From the NCBI GenBank assembly GCA_013146195.2, contig CM028381.1, forward strand, positions 55,259,573-55,323,572: 64,000 nucleotides of DNA, in the 5' to 3' direction. The DNA is from Codonopsis lanceolata. Its lineage: Eukaryota; Streptophyta; Magnoliopsida; Asterales; Campanulaceae. Positions 45,159-57,845 of this stretch are shown here, in pieces. Made by a program: the position numbers and the translations under genes. Below the pieces are notes generated by a model. It was given only the letters and a program-made list of their open reading frames with translations. It searched no databases and was not told the origin of the DNA. The stretch's first letter is position 1. Every line of letters begins with the position of its first letter.

Positions 45159-46650
45159 TCCTCCCCACTTAAAGGAATTTAGTCCCTAAATTCATACAAA
45201 ATCTCGAACAAGTAAGGGTATTTCTCCCTCATCTCAAGCTCAGTCTCCCATGTGGCTTCCTCAATATCATGATTCTTCCACAAGACCTTCACTAAAGGAA
45301 TTCGCTTGGTCCTCAAGACTTGCTCCTTGGTATCAAGAATCCTCACCGGTTTCTCAACGTAAGAAAGATCGGGCTCAAAGGTAATCTCCTCATAAGTAAG
45401 GACATGTGACTCGTCCTTCAAGTACTTACGAAGCATGGAAACATGAAACACATCATGAACACCCGATATAGACGGTGGTAACGCAAGTCTATAAGCCAAA
45501 GAACCAATCCGCTCTAAGATCTCGAATGGACCAATAAACACGGGAGAAAGTTTCTTCCCTTTCTTCCCAAACCGCTTTGTACCGCCAGGGCGTACCTTCA
45601 GGAACACAAAGTCACCAACACGAAACTCAAGATCACGTCTCCGGTTGTGCGTAGCTTTTCTGTCTACTATGAGCCGTAAGCAATCTGTCTCTAATCAGCT
45701 TCACACTCTCAGCTGACTGTTGCACCATCTCCGAACCCCATAATCTAGCCTCACCAACCTCATCCCAGCAAATCGGTGATCGACACTTACGCCCATACAA
45801 TGCCTCGTACGGCGCCATCTCAATGCTTTCGATTGATAGCGTTATTATCGCGAACTTCGATAGCGGTAGATGTGAATCCCAACTACCCTTGAAATCCATA
45901 GCACACGCCGCGTAGCACACGCACGTAACATATCCTCCAAAATCGTATCAATCGCTCCGTGACCATCAAGCGTGGGATGAAAGCGATCTTGAAGTTCAAC
46001 CACCCAAAGCCTCTGCAAAGAATGCGAGAACCTAGAAGTAAATGCGGGGTCTCTATCGACACAATGCTAACCGGTACACCATGAAGTCTCACAATCTCTG
46101 AATGTACAACGCCAGTGACTCAAGCGTAGGAAATCGCAATAGGGATAAAATGAGAAGACTTAGTCAACCTATCAACGATAACCCAAATGCATCAAAGCCT
46201 CTACAGTGCGTGGCAACCACGTAACAAAATCCATGGTGATATGCTCCCATTTCCACTCCGGAATCTCAAGTGGATGAAGCAAACCGGCAGGTCTCTGGTG
46301 CTCAGCCTTAACCTGCTGACACGTAAGACATCTCGAAACATACTCAGCTATCTCCCTCTTCATACCATTCCACCAAAACTGCCTCTTCAAGTCACGGTAC
46401 ATCTTAGTACTACCCGGATGTATCGTATACTTGGCCTTGTGAGCCTCATCAAGAACCATGCGTTTCACTTCATCGGAAGAAGGAGCATAAACCCTACGAA
46501 ATGTCAAGATCCCATCACCGTTTATTGCGAACTCGGGTGTATTATTCTCACCCAATCCATCGATAATCTTCCTCAAATGTGGATCAGTAGCTTGAGCTTC
46601 CTTGATCAACCCAAACAATACTGGTGTAGCACGAACACTAGCAAAGAGAA
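45159..46650 (-). pseudogene. G3 integrase and chromodomain
   Basis: A polypurine tract adjoins the LTR at 45159. The chromodomain end and integrase C-terminus are open at 45179-45607 (142 residues; GPFEILERIGSLAYRLALP, FHVSMLRKYLKDESHVL, VKVLWKNHDIEEATWETEL). The integrase core is broken over 45633-46092. The HHCC zinc region (HPGSTKMYRDLKRQFWW, CLTCQQVKAEH) is part of the 409-residue frame that begins upstream. Chromodomains of this class target integration to chromatin marks, consistent with the nested arrangement here. Confidence 0.9.
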
Positions 46651-47990
46651 CACTATGCTCACTCACAACAGGACTCCACTCACGGACATCCTCGAGCATC
46701 TTCCATTCCCTAATCATCAAACAAGACATGTAGGATCTCCTACTCAACGCATCCGCAACAACATTCGCTTTCCCCGGATGGTATAAGATAGTACAATCAT
46801 GATCCTTAAGCTTCTCCATCCATCGCCTCTGTCTCATATTTAACTCCTTTTTCGAGAAAAGGTATTTCAGACTCTTATGATCCGTATACACCTCAAACTT
46901 AGCTCCATAAAGATAGTGTTTCCACTTGTGAAGCGCAAAGATAATAGCTGCCAACTCAAGATCATGAGTCGGATAATTCTGCTCATACGGTGACAACTTC
47001 CTAGAAGCATAGGCAATAACCTTCCCGTTCTGCATAAGCACACAACCCAAGCCTTCCAAAGAAGCGTCACAATAAACCACGAAGTTCTCACAACCACTAG
47101 GCAAAGCTAAAACCGGAGCTGTAGTCAACCTCCTTTTCAACTCTTGAAAGCTAGCCTCACACTTGTCACTCCAAACAAAAGCAGACTTCTTCTGAGTAAG
47201 ATTGGTCATAGGAGTGGCAATCTTAGAAAATCCCTCAATGAACCTACGGTAATAACCCGCCAAGCCCAAGAAACTACGAACTTCGGTCACCGTACTAGGA
47301 GTCTTCCACTTGGTACGACCTCGACCTCGATGGATCCACGCGATACCATCACTAGACACAACATGCCCAAGAAAAGCAACTTGTTCTAGCCAAAAGCACA
47401 CTTGCTAAATTTAGCAAAAATTTCTTACGCAACACGAAGAACCTCTCTCAAATGATGTTCATGCTCCTCTCGTGACTTCGAGTACACAATGATATCATCA
47501 ATGAACACCACTACGAAACAATCAAGGTACTCATGAAACACCCTATTCATTAAGTCCATGAAAACGGCGGCGCGTTTCAAACCAAGCGGCATCACAACAA
47601 ACTCATAATGGCCATAACGGCGAAAGGCGTCTTGGGGACATCCTCCGCGAACCCTCAGCGGTGGTAACCACTCCTCAAGTCTAACTTGGAATACACAACA
47701 GACCCACGAAGGCGATCAAAGAGATCATCAATGTGAGGTAATGGATACTTATTCTTAATAGTAACTGGTTCAAGCGGCGATAGTCAATGCACAACCGCAA
47801 ACTACCATCCTTCTTCTTCACAAACAAAACCGGTGCACCCCACGGAGACACACTCGGTTTAATAAACTCCCTATCCAGCCGGTTCACGCTCCCTTCAACT
47901 CTCTCAACTCAATTTGGAGCCATCCTATAAGGTGCTCTAGAGATAGGTGAAGTACCGGGCAATAACTCAATGCAAAACTCTAACTCTCGG
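46650..47990 (-). pseudogene. G3 reverse transcriptase and RNase H
   Basis: RT fingers are open at 47681-47887 (VSPWGAPVLFVKKKDGSLRL, CIDYRRLNQL). The palm, with FIDDIIVYS, is at 47470-47510 but frameshifted. RT thumb and RNase H are in the long frame 46172-47401 (FLGHVVSSDGIAW; YCDASLEGLGCVLMQNGKVI; LAAIIFALHKWKHYL; YTDHKSLKYLF; ADALSRRSYMS). This is the best preserved pol in the window and a reference for reading G1 and G2. Confidence 0.92.
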
Positions 47991-48560
47991 TCGGTCGAGG
48001 TAATGCATAATCGGTCGAAAAAAAGACATCCGGAAATTCATTAACTACCGGTACATCTTCTATACTAACAAGAGACATGCTAGTATCAAGCACACAAGCA
48101 ATATACCCGTACACCCCGAGATAGAAGTTTTCTAGCCCGCATGCGAAATAACATGTATACCTCTCATAGCATGATCGCCAATAAACACAAATTCGAATTC
48201 GGGCATGGCAAAAGTAACCCTCTTGCGACGGCAATCTACTAAAGCATGGTAAACACATAGCCAATCCATTCCCAATATCACATCAAAATCCCGGATAGGC
48301 AATACTACCAAATCCGCATGCAAAACCCGATCACAAACAAGTACATCGCAACCCCTATAAACCTCAGATGCAAGCATACAATCACCCAACGGTGTAGACA
48401 CCTCAAGCACATAAGGCAACTGAGCAGGCAATACGCATAAATGATCAATAAAATGAGATGCAACATATGAATGAGTAGACCCGGATCTATAAGAACTCGA
48501 GCTCTATGACCAAAAGCGAGAGTGTACCTCCAATCACCGAAGTAGACTCTGGGACACCAC
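47980..48560 (-). pseudogene. G3 protease
   Basis: The minus strand encodes ARVLIDPG followed, after a frame change near 48482, by STHSYVASHFIDHL, the retroviral aspartic protease active-site block with Asp-Pro-Gly in place of the usual Asp-Thr/Ser-Gly. The C-terminal part is open at 48132-48431 (VLEVSTPLGDCMLASEVYRG, DFDVILGMDWL). The linker to RT (IEDVPVVNEFPDVF) follows at 47980-48130. Confidence 0.85.
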
Positions 48561-49803
48561 GCTGATCAAGCGCAAATACTCGTGCATGCGCCTTCGGACG
48601 CCCATCACTATCCCTCTTGTTCCCTGACTGTGGAACAGAACCCACTGACTGACTAGCACCAGACTTAGGACAATCTCTCCTCAAATGACCCGTCTCCCCA
48701 CACCCGTGACACTTAGCAGTCTTAGTCCAACACTGCTCAACTGCGTGCCCCGTGCGCTGACAATAAGAACAAACCACAGAACTGTTCCTCGTCCTGCCGC
48801 CTCGAGAAGATGGAGCACGACTATCTCGACTCTCGGGCATCGTCCCCCAGCTGCTTGTCTACCATGGCCACCGTTGCGACGGTTGCCCCTATGATCAGAC
48901 CGATTCCCCGACTCGGCCTCTCCTCTTTGCGAGGCTCCCTGTGATGACTGAGGCTGATGTGAAGACTGCACAGAAGGCTTCGGCCTGTGCTCCTCAATAT
49001 CTCTCTCTATCTCATAGGCACGATCTACCGCGCCCCGATAATCTGTCAACTGAAGAGACAAAAGCTGCCTCCTAAACTCTGTCTTCAAACCCTTAACAAA
49101 CTTGAGAACCCTCTGAGGCTCATCTGGTACAAGATGCGCACAATACCGCGACAACTCAGTGAACTTAGACGAATACTGAGCCACGGACATAGAACCCTGC
49201 TCCAAGTCCTGACACTCCTTCTCTCTCCTCTGCCTCACTATCATCGGTACATATGAAGCCCTGAACTCCCTCTCAAAGTTAGGCCACACTCTAGGGACCC
49301 CATTCAGATTCCAGCTAGCAAGCAAGACTTTCCACCAATGGTTGGCGGCTCCCTCGGCTTATAAGCGCTAGCACAACCCTCTTTCCTCGGTGCGGTCAGG
49401 CTGCAAAAATCTTCTCTAAGTCCTCAAGCCACAACTCAGCAATACTGGCATCAGACTCACCCTCGAAAGATGGAGGTTTCATCTTCAAGAATCTCTCTAA
49501 AATAGCGTTGTTCCTCCCTCTAGGATCAACAGGCACATCAATACGAGGTGGCGGCTGCCTCACCTCAGGTTATGGTGGTGGTGGTGGTACAAGTGGTACT
49601 CCTCCTGGCTGACCTCCCTGGGCCATCTCAGTCATAAAGGCAAGCATACGGCGATACATGTCCGCCATCTGCGCATTAGGGTCAACCTGCTCCTGCTGAG
49701 GAGGTCTATCACCCTGTCTATCCTCTCTGTCACCTCGACCAACACCGCCTCCCTGTTTAGGACCAGTACCTCCGGTATTCGTATCGTGTCTAGTCTCCAC
49801 CAT
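48560..49803 (-). pseudogene. G3 gag with two CCHC zinc knuckles
   Basis: Starts at ATG 49803 (MVETRHDTNTGGTGPKQGGG), with a Gln/Pro/Gly-rich N-terminus (77 residues open), then a Retrotrans_gag domain (49325-49500 frameshifted; 48850-49325 open: ASWNLNGVPRVWPNFEREFR, LRKFVKGLKTEFR-like helix). An Arg/Gly/Asn-rich region leads to two consecutive CX2CX4HX4C knuckles, CSYCQRTGHAVEQC and CHGCGETGHLRRDC (48690-48780). G2 has lost both knuckles. Breaks near 48850 and 49400 disrupt the frame. Confidence 0.9.
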
Positions 49804-49900
49804 CGTGAACCTATAAGAAATAACTCGACGTTAGAAATCACACAAAGACCCAACCCACCTAGGCCATGGAACCTATCCTGGCCGATAGCTAACCTATAAA

Positions 49901-49912
49901 GCTCTGATACCA
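49901..49912 (-). other. Primer-binding site of G3
   Basis: TGGTATCAGAGC on the minus strand, two bases from the 5' LTR end at 49915. Confidence 0.9.
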
Positions 49913-49914
49913 AC

Positions 49915-52900
49915 TGTGACGACCCGACCCGGACCCCGATATGGAATCACAAGTCAAGTCATCCAAATAGGACAACAATACATGCAAATACTCAATTATA
50001 GAAAACGACGTGACGCAACATTTTAGTTGAAGCGAGACTCGGCACCAAAAGGCAGGAAATTTTTAAAACTTTTTAAACCTGATATAGCAATTAAAGACAA
50101 GTATATCAATTCATCGGCGACTTTACTACCGGAACCCAACACTACGCAGTTCATGCAAATATACCTCGACGGCTACAACATGCCGGAGAACAACATAAAT
50201 AAATAAGAGCTAAAGTAATGCCCAGCAGAAGTTAAATCAAGTGAACCACACTACGTCTATACAAGGCTCGGCGTACATGCGCCGACACTCAAAATAGAAT
50301 ACAACAAGTATAGACATAAATACAAATAAAACCAAGTCCCCAAGCAAAGTCTAAATGACTTGCTATACCCAACGTCCTTACAAAAGAGAACAAAATAAGG
50401 ACATCTATAAACCACAACCTCGTCGCGTGCGATCACGGACAAGCGCAAATCCTGCAACACCTCAACGAGCGGTACCTGAACGGCTCGGATCTAAAGCAGT
50501 AAAAGGGAGGGGTAAGTCATAAAGACTTTGTGAGTTAACAATTAGCATGTCATGGCATTATGCAACATACATAGCAAGATATCATCTTTAATATCAAGTC
50601 ACTCAAAGTATTCATTTAATAAACACTTAAATCACATATCCATGGTAGCACATTGTTTCACATAAGTGCTATAAAGTAAACCACATAATAGGAGGATATG
50701 TTATGGAACCGGTGCCGCTACGTAGCTCCTGCAATACACAGCGTTAACATTCGTGCCAATGATACCCGTGATTAGTGTATCAAAGTACCGAGTTCTCTAC
50801 TCGGGTACCAAGCTCTCTCCTTGGTACTTAGACTTTCCAATGTGCTCTTTTGGTTACAGAAAGGTGCTACTTCCCACTTGTGGCCAACGGTGGCGTGTGT
50901 GATAAAAACCCGGTATAACAACCCATCACTATCACGAGTCCCATAACCCATGACGGCGATGCATTGTCACACCAACGACTCAATCAAATATGCCAGCTGG
51001 ACTAATGCAATGCCAAGTAGATGTTTACTCGTCATATAATCTCAAATAAGGAACAAGTTCGACAAGAGCGAACTTATTCAACAAGTAGTTGTTTACTCAT
51101 TTAAGGAATCAAGCAAGAATTCGACAAGAGCGAATTCAACATGTCAAATAGATACGTTATTCTACAACATGCTCTCAATCATGCATTTACTTCACACGAT
51201 CACATAAACCGCATAAGAACTCGATTGAGTCTTACAAGCACACATACATCAAGGCATAATCATCAATCCATCTCAAAGTATCGTAAGCTAATTCATTAGT
51301 CTAACGAACTACATTCGTCGTAGGGATTGATTGTGGAGTCGTTATTGTTCGATAACTCCCTAATTTCAACTCCGGTGAGTTTTACTAAAATTCAACCAAG
51401 AAGAGCATTGATACTATATGTATCACATTGCCCTTTTCTAAGTTCTCCGTTCATTTAGAACTTGATAACTAAGCCGTTCATGTTCTTAAACTAGCCTTAA
51501 ACACAATCCCGAGTTTCAAACCCTAGTTTCGGTGATTTTGTTAAACCTTGAATTGAACCGAATTCTTTCACAAGAGTTATTCCCAAGCTCATTATAGACA
51601 ACATTCATGCTTTACAAAATGTCAAAATCATAACTTCATAGAGATTTCATAAATTCATACACATATTTTATATGTTGAATTGAAGGTTTTGTCTTCACCA
51701 AAGATGTTCATAATCATCATTAAAACAACTATAATGAAGGGGTCATGTTATTTTATTAAACATGGAAATCTCAGGGAATTGTCACTCACCTTAGTCCTAA
51801 GATTAATGGATGAATGAGTGATCAAGGCAAGGATTGTTGTAGAGGAGATTGAGGCCTTCGATTTGGCGGTCTCGGATCGCCGATCGGACCACCGGATCTC
51901 CGGGAAATGGTCTCACAAGTTGGTGTTCTTGATATGGACGAAAATGGTGAAGGAGCCTCTGAATCTCTGGTTTGTTCCTGATCAAAAATGTCTGAAAGGC
52001 TGAAATAAGGTTTATATACTTCCCCTCAAACCCCCCAATCCAAGTGATGGTGATTATCTTGCTTCTAATTGGCCAAGGAAGGGTGACCATTGATAAGGAA
52101 TGATCAAAGGGCTCAAAGGGGTTGTTGAAGAGTCAACAAAGGGGGCTTTGAGTGACCAAGGTCGGCCAAGGGGCAAGGGCTCAAGGGTCAATAGCCAAAA
52201 CCCACTCAAAACTCACAAAACCATATTCTGGAAAACAGACAGTCAATCTTGTAAAATCGACCAAACAATATATCACACCTACAAATGAGGTATATTATTG
52301 ATTTTTATGAAACTAGACTCTTCAAACTATAGTTTAGCCTTTTAAATTACTCAATTTGGACTTATATTCATCAAAATATGGCTACTACAAGTTCAAGTAA
52401 AGAAGCTGATTTCCTAAAAACAGAATTCTGGCACAGCCGTAAGTCAAGACCTAAATGAGGCACTTATACACCTTGGAAAAATACCATATTTTACAGGGAG
52501 TATCCTAACATATGTAGGTAAAACATACTAAATTTTTAGAAAATTCTCTTTAGTAAATTGGTACCATAATTTTCCTGAAGTTTACCCAAAACCGGACTGA
52601 ATATGTGAAGTAATATGTTGGTCATCTTATTTCCAAATGCAAGAAGTCTATGAACAATGATTATGCAAGCATGGGAAATACTAGTACACTTGGTTTAGAA
52701 CTCAAATGAACTTCTCGCAAGTTGAAAACACAAACAATACAAGCAACGAAGGCAATCCCGAGAAACCCTAAGGCTCAAGCGAAGCAACAATGCTTCTAAA
52801 CTCTCAACCAACTCAATGCAAACATGTTATGGATGAAATGAAGTCTCTAGCATGTCAAGACCTATTATAAACATGTTATAATGATGACAAACACGAAATG

Positions 52901-52916
52901 GGTTTGGGTTCTCACA
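49915..52916 (-). mobile_element. 5' LTR of Tekay element G3 (3002 bases)
   Basis: Bounded by TGTGAG on the minus strand at 52916 and CGTCACA at 49915. CTTC flanks the whole element on both sides (42197-42200 and 52917-52920), a 4-base match where 5 is usual. The minus-strand TATA box is at 52011-52018. Leader hairpins lie at 50805-50827, 51055-51075 and 51117-51137; the hairpin at 50933-50952 is disrupted (ACCCATG instead of ACTCGTG). A 95-codon frame at 51803-52090 overlaps the TATA box. Confidence 0.93.
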
Positions 52917-53760
52917 CTTCCTGTTAGGTCTAACAGTCATGACTCCCTTGATTTATTGATTGCTAACCTCAACTTGGCCAGAAGTCTAAGGATGATATGG
53001 AATAGCCAGCTTGTGGGTAACACCATGTTTCGTAAGGCATGCATTCATCAAACGATTGGTGAATTGCGTCCCTTGATCACTAATGATAGCCTTCGTGATT
53101 CCATACCTACTAAATATTTCTTCACACAAAAATTTGACAACCACCTGGCCATCATTGGTTCAAGTAGGGATAGCTTCTATCCATTTTGATACATAGTCCA
53201 CCACAACTAAGATATATTCAAAACCATGTGAGATTGGAAAAGGGCCCATAAAGTCAATACCCCAAACATGAAAAATTTAAATTGCAAGATTATAATGTAA
53301 GGGTATCTCATTCTTTTTATTGATTCCGCCAGTCCTTTGACACTTATCACATCTTTTACAAAATATTTCAGCATCTCTAAAAATAGAAGGCCATTATAAA
53401 CCAAATTGTAAAATTTTCCTAGCAGTCATAGTACAACTAAAGTGTCCACCACAAGATTATTTGTGACAAAATGCCAAATTACTTTGTTGTACATGGTCTG
53501 GGACACACCTTCTAATTAAGGAATCTGAACACGTTTTGAACAAATAGGGGTCTTCCCAAAAATAGTGTCTAGCATTTGCCAAAAATTTCTTCCTTTGATG
53601 ATAATCAAAATAAGGATTTATGATATTTGCTACATGGAAGTTTACGAAACCAGTATACCACGGTTTATGATTTTTGACTGTGAAAAACTGTTTGTCTGCG
53701 AAGTCTTCATTCATAAGTCTTCATTCATAGTACACTCTAATCTGGACAGATGATCAACAA
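52917..53760 (-). pseudogene. Athila integrase, zinc region and core
   Basis: From the right: FADKQFFTVKNHKPWYTGFV and YFWEDPYLFKTCSDSLIRRC (53457-53714, N-terminal zinc region), then the core with GIDFMGPF-like and IISDQGTQFTNRLMNA motifs (52990-53280), ending KGVMTVRPNRK at 52917 where G3 is inserted. Similarity to Athila-group integrases is clear from these blocks. Several stops and frame changes are present. Confidence 0.85.
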
Positions 53761-55110
53761 TTACATTTTTTGTCCCCTTCTTATCCTTAATTGTTATGTC
53801 AAATTCTTGCAATAACATTATTCATCTGGTGAGCCTAGGCTTAGCCTCTTTTTTGCTCAAAAGATATTTTAAGGCTGCATGGTCTGAAAATGTTATAACC
53901 TTAGCTCCTAACAAGTAAGGACGAAATTTTTCTAAAGTAAACACAACTGCTAAAAATTCTTTTTAAGTTGAGGTGTAATTCAGTTGTGCATCGTTTAATG
54001 TCCTACTTGCATAATGTATCACATGAGGTTTCTTATCGATTCTCTGTCCTAACACCGCCCTAACCGCAAAATCTGATGTGTCACGCATGATCTCGAAAGG
54101 GAGAGACCGATCAAGACTGGTTAATATAGGGGTTGTTGTTAATTGTTCTATTAACAAATTAAATGCATTTAAGCATTCTTGATTTAAAAAAAAAACTCAG
54201 TATATTTTGCTAACAGATTGCATAAATGTTTACAGATTTTTGAAAAATCTTTTATAAATCTTCTATAAAAACCTATGTGTCCTAGAAAACTTCTAACACC
54301 TTTGACTGTAGTTGGATGAGGTAATTTTGAGGTGACTTCAATTTTTTTCCTTGTCTACCTCAATTCCCTTATTTGACACATTATCACCTAAAACAATACC
54401 ATGCTTAACCATAAAATTGGCTATTCTCCCAACTTAGGGTCAAATTGGTCTCGCAACATCTTTCGAGGATCGATGTCAGATTTTCTAAGCAATCGTCAAA
54501 TGATTTTCCAAATACCAAAAAATCATCCATGAACACTTCTACACACCTATCCGCTAAATCAGAAAATATTTAGATCATACATCTCTGGAAGGTGGCAAGG
54601 GCATTACATAGTCCAAAGGGCATCCTTCTATATGCAAAAGTTCCAAACGAAAATGTATAGGTAGTCTTTTCTTGATCTTTCGGTGCAAGCGGAATTTGAT
54701 TGTACCCCAAAAAACCATCAAGAAAACAATAGTATTCATGGCTCGCTAATCTTTCTAGAATTTGGTCAATGAAGTGTAAAGGAATGTGATCTTTCCTTAT
54801 GGCCGCATTTAACTTCCTTAAGTCTATGCACATCCTATAGCCTGTTATAGTTCTCATGGGAACCAACTCATCTTTCTCATTCTTTACAACTATAATTCCT
54901 GATTTCTTAGGAACTACTTGGACTGGACTTACCCATGTGTTATCAGAAATAGGGTAGATTATACATGCATCAAGAAGTTTGAGTACTTCTTTCCTAACAG
55001 CTTCCTCCATATGGGGGCTAAGTCTCATTTGGTGCTCTCTAAATGGTTTGGCACCTTCTTCCAAATGAATTTTATGCATACACATAGTAGGACTTATTCC
55101 TTTTAAATTT
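53760..55110 (-). pseudogene. Athila reverse transcriptase and RNase H
   Basis: RT is open at 54570-55085: CMHKIHLEEGAKPFREHQMR, VSPVQVVPKKSGI, MCIDLRKLNAAIRKDHIPL, DGFLGYNQIPL and RRMPFGLCNALATFQRCM. The catalytic FMDDF is read near 54520. RNase H is at 53800-54160 (FEIMRDTSDFAVRAVLGQRI, IHYASRTLNDAQLNYT). The region between (54160-54520) is frameshifted. Confidence 0.9.
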
Positions 55111-55121
55111 GCTAAGGTCTA

Positions 55122-55963
55122 TCATATAGCTTCTCTATGTGTCCACAAAACTTTCAACAAACTTTTTTCTTGTTCTTCCATTAAATCAGTAGCAAGAATA
55201 ATGGGTATAGTTTTACCTTCCCAAAGAAATGCAAATTTCAAGTGGGATGATAAGGGTTTTAATTCTAATTCCGGAGTAGATTCAATGGATGGGGCGAACT
55301 TTGGAACTTCTAGTCCCACCTTTTCGGTTTGAGCATCCTTAGGAAGGATCTCTTCCGCTTCATCAAAATCAACTAAAATATCTTGAAAATCTACATTATC
55401 TCGATCTCTTCCTCCAAAAATTACTTGTTCTAAATTATCTTCTTTTAAATATGTTTCAAAGCTTTGGGCCGTAAAACTTTCTATTTCATCAATTGAAAAA
55501 CAAGCGTTAATGTCACTCGGTCTATTCATAGCATCAAATACAAAATTTCTACTGTTTATCCCATAGCTGACATTGACAGCTTACCATTTTTCACATTGAT
55601 CACTGTATTGGCCGTGGCCATGAAAGGTCGTCCTAACAAAATAGGAACTTCATTATTCGTGCATATTTTCCTTTCCATCTCTAGAACCACAAAGTTAACC
55701 GATATGATTAACTTATCGACTTGAACTAAAATATCTTCCACTATTCCTAAGGGATGCTTGACCGAACGGTCGACTAACTGTAAGGACATAGTAGTGGGTT
55801 TCAATTCTCCCAAACCTAATTGTTTGTAGACAGCGTAAGGCATTAAATTAATACTAGCACCTAAATCAAGCATCACTTTCATCTTTTTCAAATTACCCAA
55901 AGAAACTTGGATATTGAAACTACCTGGATCTTTCAATTTATGGGGAAGTTCAGGTTGTAACAC
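55122..55963 (-). pseudogene. Athila protease and protease-RT linker
   Basis: The protease frame (55556-55963) contains MLDLGASINLMPYAVYKQLG, the Athila-type active site in which Asp-Leu-Gly-Ala replaces Asp-Thr/Ser-Gly-Ala, then ILLGRPFMATANTVINVKNG. The linker frame (55122-55529) includes the acidic stretch DFDEAEEILP and LKPLSSHLKFAFLWEGKTIP. One stop near 55555 separates the two frames. Confidence 0.88.
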
Positions 55964-57711
55964 TACACTTACATTTTCAAAAACAATTATTTTTCGTTCT
56001 TTTCAAATTTATGTTTCTTAGAGTGGAGATCTTTGAAAAACTTAGCATATGATAGAATATTTTTTATAACATTGAGTAAAGGAAGATTAATATTCACTTT
56101 AGACAATATGTTATAAATTTCTGTGAATTGCTTATCCATTTTTTTTTCATCAATCTACCAGGGAATGGAATTGGTGGCACAAATGGTGGAGGTACAACAT
56201 ATGGTTTTTCAAGAGGTTCTACCTCTTTTTATTTTTTTCTTCTCTTTTTCCAGTTCTTGAGTTTCTTTACTGGAACCACTAACATTTTCAGGAATATCAG
56301 AAGAAGGAGAAGGAGTACTTACCTCTTCACCAATGAATTTACCACTACGCAAAGTAGTGATCGATTTTGCTTGTTCATTTTGAGTATGGAACTTCCCTTC
56401 TTCTTTACCTTTTAATAGAGCTAATTCATCTGATAACTATCCCATTTGTGTCATTAGTTGCTTCACACAAACGGTAGTTGAATCATTCTTTTCATAGTAT
56501 TTTTCCAATTTATCAGTATCCACTTTCGCTCCTTCAATTTGAAGTTGTCCTTGTTGAGAGAACTGTTGTGGTTGCAATGGCTTATTTCCTCCCCATGAGA
56601 AGTTTGGGCGATGTATTGGAATAGGGATCATTCCTTTGTCTTGGAGGATATGAGTTCATAGCATTTACCTGTTCAGAAAACTGTGTACTAGATGGGCAAA
56701 AATTAGTAGTATGATTATTTAGTCCACAAATAGCACACACTTCATTCACTTGACATCTATTTGAATTTGCGACTTGAAGCTGTAAGGCTTCAATTTGTGC
56801 TTGTAACCGTTCTATTTTAGCATATTCACTATTATTATCTTAAACTTGATACAAACCTTTACCTTTACCTCTAGTGCTTTTCTGTTGTGAATTAGCACCT
56901 AACATATCAAACAAATTTTCTAATTGAGCTGGTGTCATTCCTCTAACAGAACTACGGCTGCACTATCAACCATGGTCTGAAGTGCTGAAGGAAGCGTATG
57001 ATAAAATTATGTAACTAACATATCTTGGGGAATATTATGATGAGGGCACATAATTTCTAAATTTTTAAATCTATCCCATTCTTCATGAAATGTTTCACCT
57101 GGTACAGTTTGGAAGGCAATGATTTGTCTTCTATAGTTAGATAATGATGCATGCTGATAAAATCATATAATTGAGCCTATGTATAAATACTCCTGGAGCC
57201 AAGTTCATAAACCATCTTTTCGCTACATCTTTTAATGCACATTGAAAATAACGTATTCTCAGTTGATCTTTCATTAGTCCTCCTAACCAAAAATTATCAG
57301 AAGGTAATCCATAAAATGATCTTCAGAAGGTAATCCATAAAATGAAGGCAACATATTATAAAAATGGCCTTTGAGTTCAAAATTCATGATTGCATCCAGT
57401 AATAATAAACATCACGGTGTCACATTTAGCATTGGACGGCAATAATCATTTATTGTTCTTTCATTTACTACCACTTCCATGTTTCACGCAGCTGGTTTCT
57501 CCCTTTGATTCGCTGGAGGAACCCGATTTTCTAGACGTGGATTAGCCATTTGAGGATCAGCTATGGGATCCTCTCTATCTATTGGTTCTGGAATAACTGG
57601 TGGATTGTTAAAATTATCAGGATTTCCTTTATTTCTACCTAAATTATTTATTTTCTGATGTATGTCTGTCAGTTTGGGATTTAAAGATATATGACCATGC
57701 ATACAATGCAC
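55964..57711 (-). pseudogene. Athila gag
   Basis: Gag N-terminus is at 57484-57711 (MANPRLENRVPPANQREKPA). The capsid part (57000-57400) is recognised from its order although frameshifted. A single CCHC knuckle CAICGLNNHTTNFC lies at about 56700-56745. The Gln-rich region QQFSQQGQLQIEGAKVD is at 56520-56580. A 25-base tandem duplication (TCAGAAGGTAATCCATAAAA at 57298 and 57323) adds to the frame damage. Confidence 0.8.
57298..57347. repeat. 25-base tandem duplication in Athila gag
   Basis: TCAGAAGGTAATCCATAAAA and following bases occur twice in direct succession, a likely slippage event after insertion. Confidence 0.8.
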
Positions 57712-57822
57712 AACTAAAATAAATAAAATAATTAACTAAAAACAAATTAAAATTTTTTTGTGATTTTTTTATAAAAATTAAATTTAAACGTTACCAATTA
57801 AACTAGCTAGAAACTAGCTTGT

Positions 57823-57842
57823 CCCTGACAACGGCGCGAAAA
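57823..57842 (-). other. Athila primer-binding site
   Basis: The minus strand reads TCGCGCCGTTGTCAGGGACA shortly after the LTR end. This is close to the TGGCGCCGTTGCCGGGGA site, complementary to aspartate tRNA, used by Athila/Tat elements, with a few substitutions. Confidence 0.75.
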
Positions 57843-57845
57843 ACT

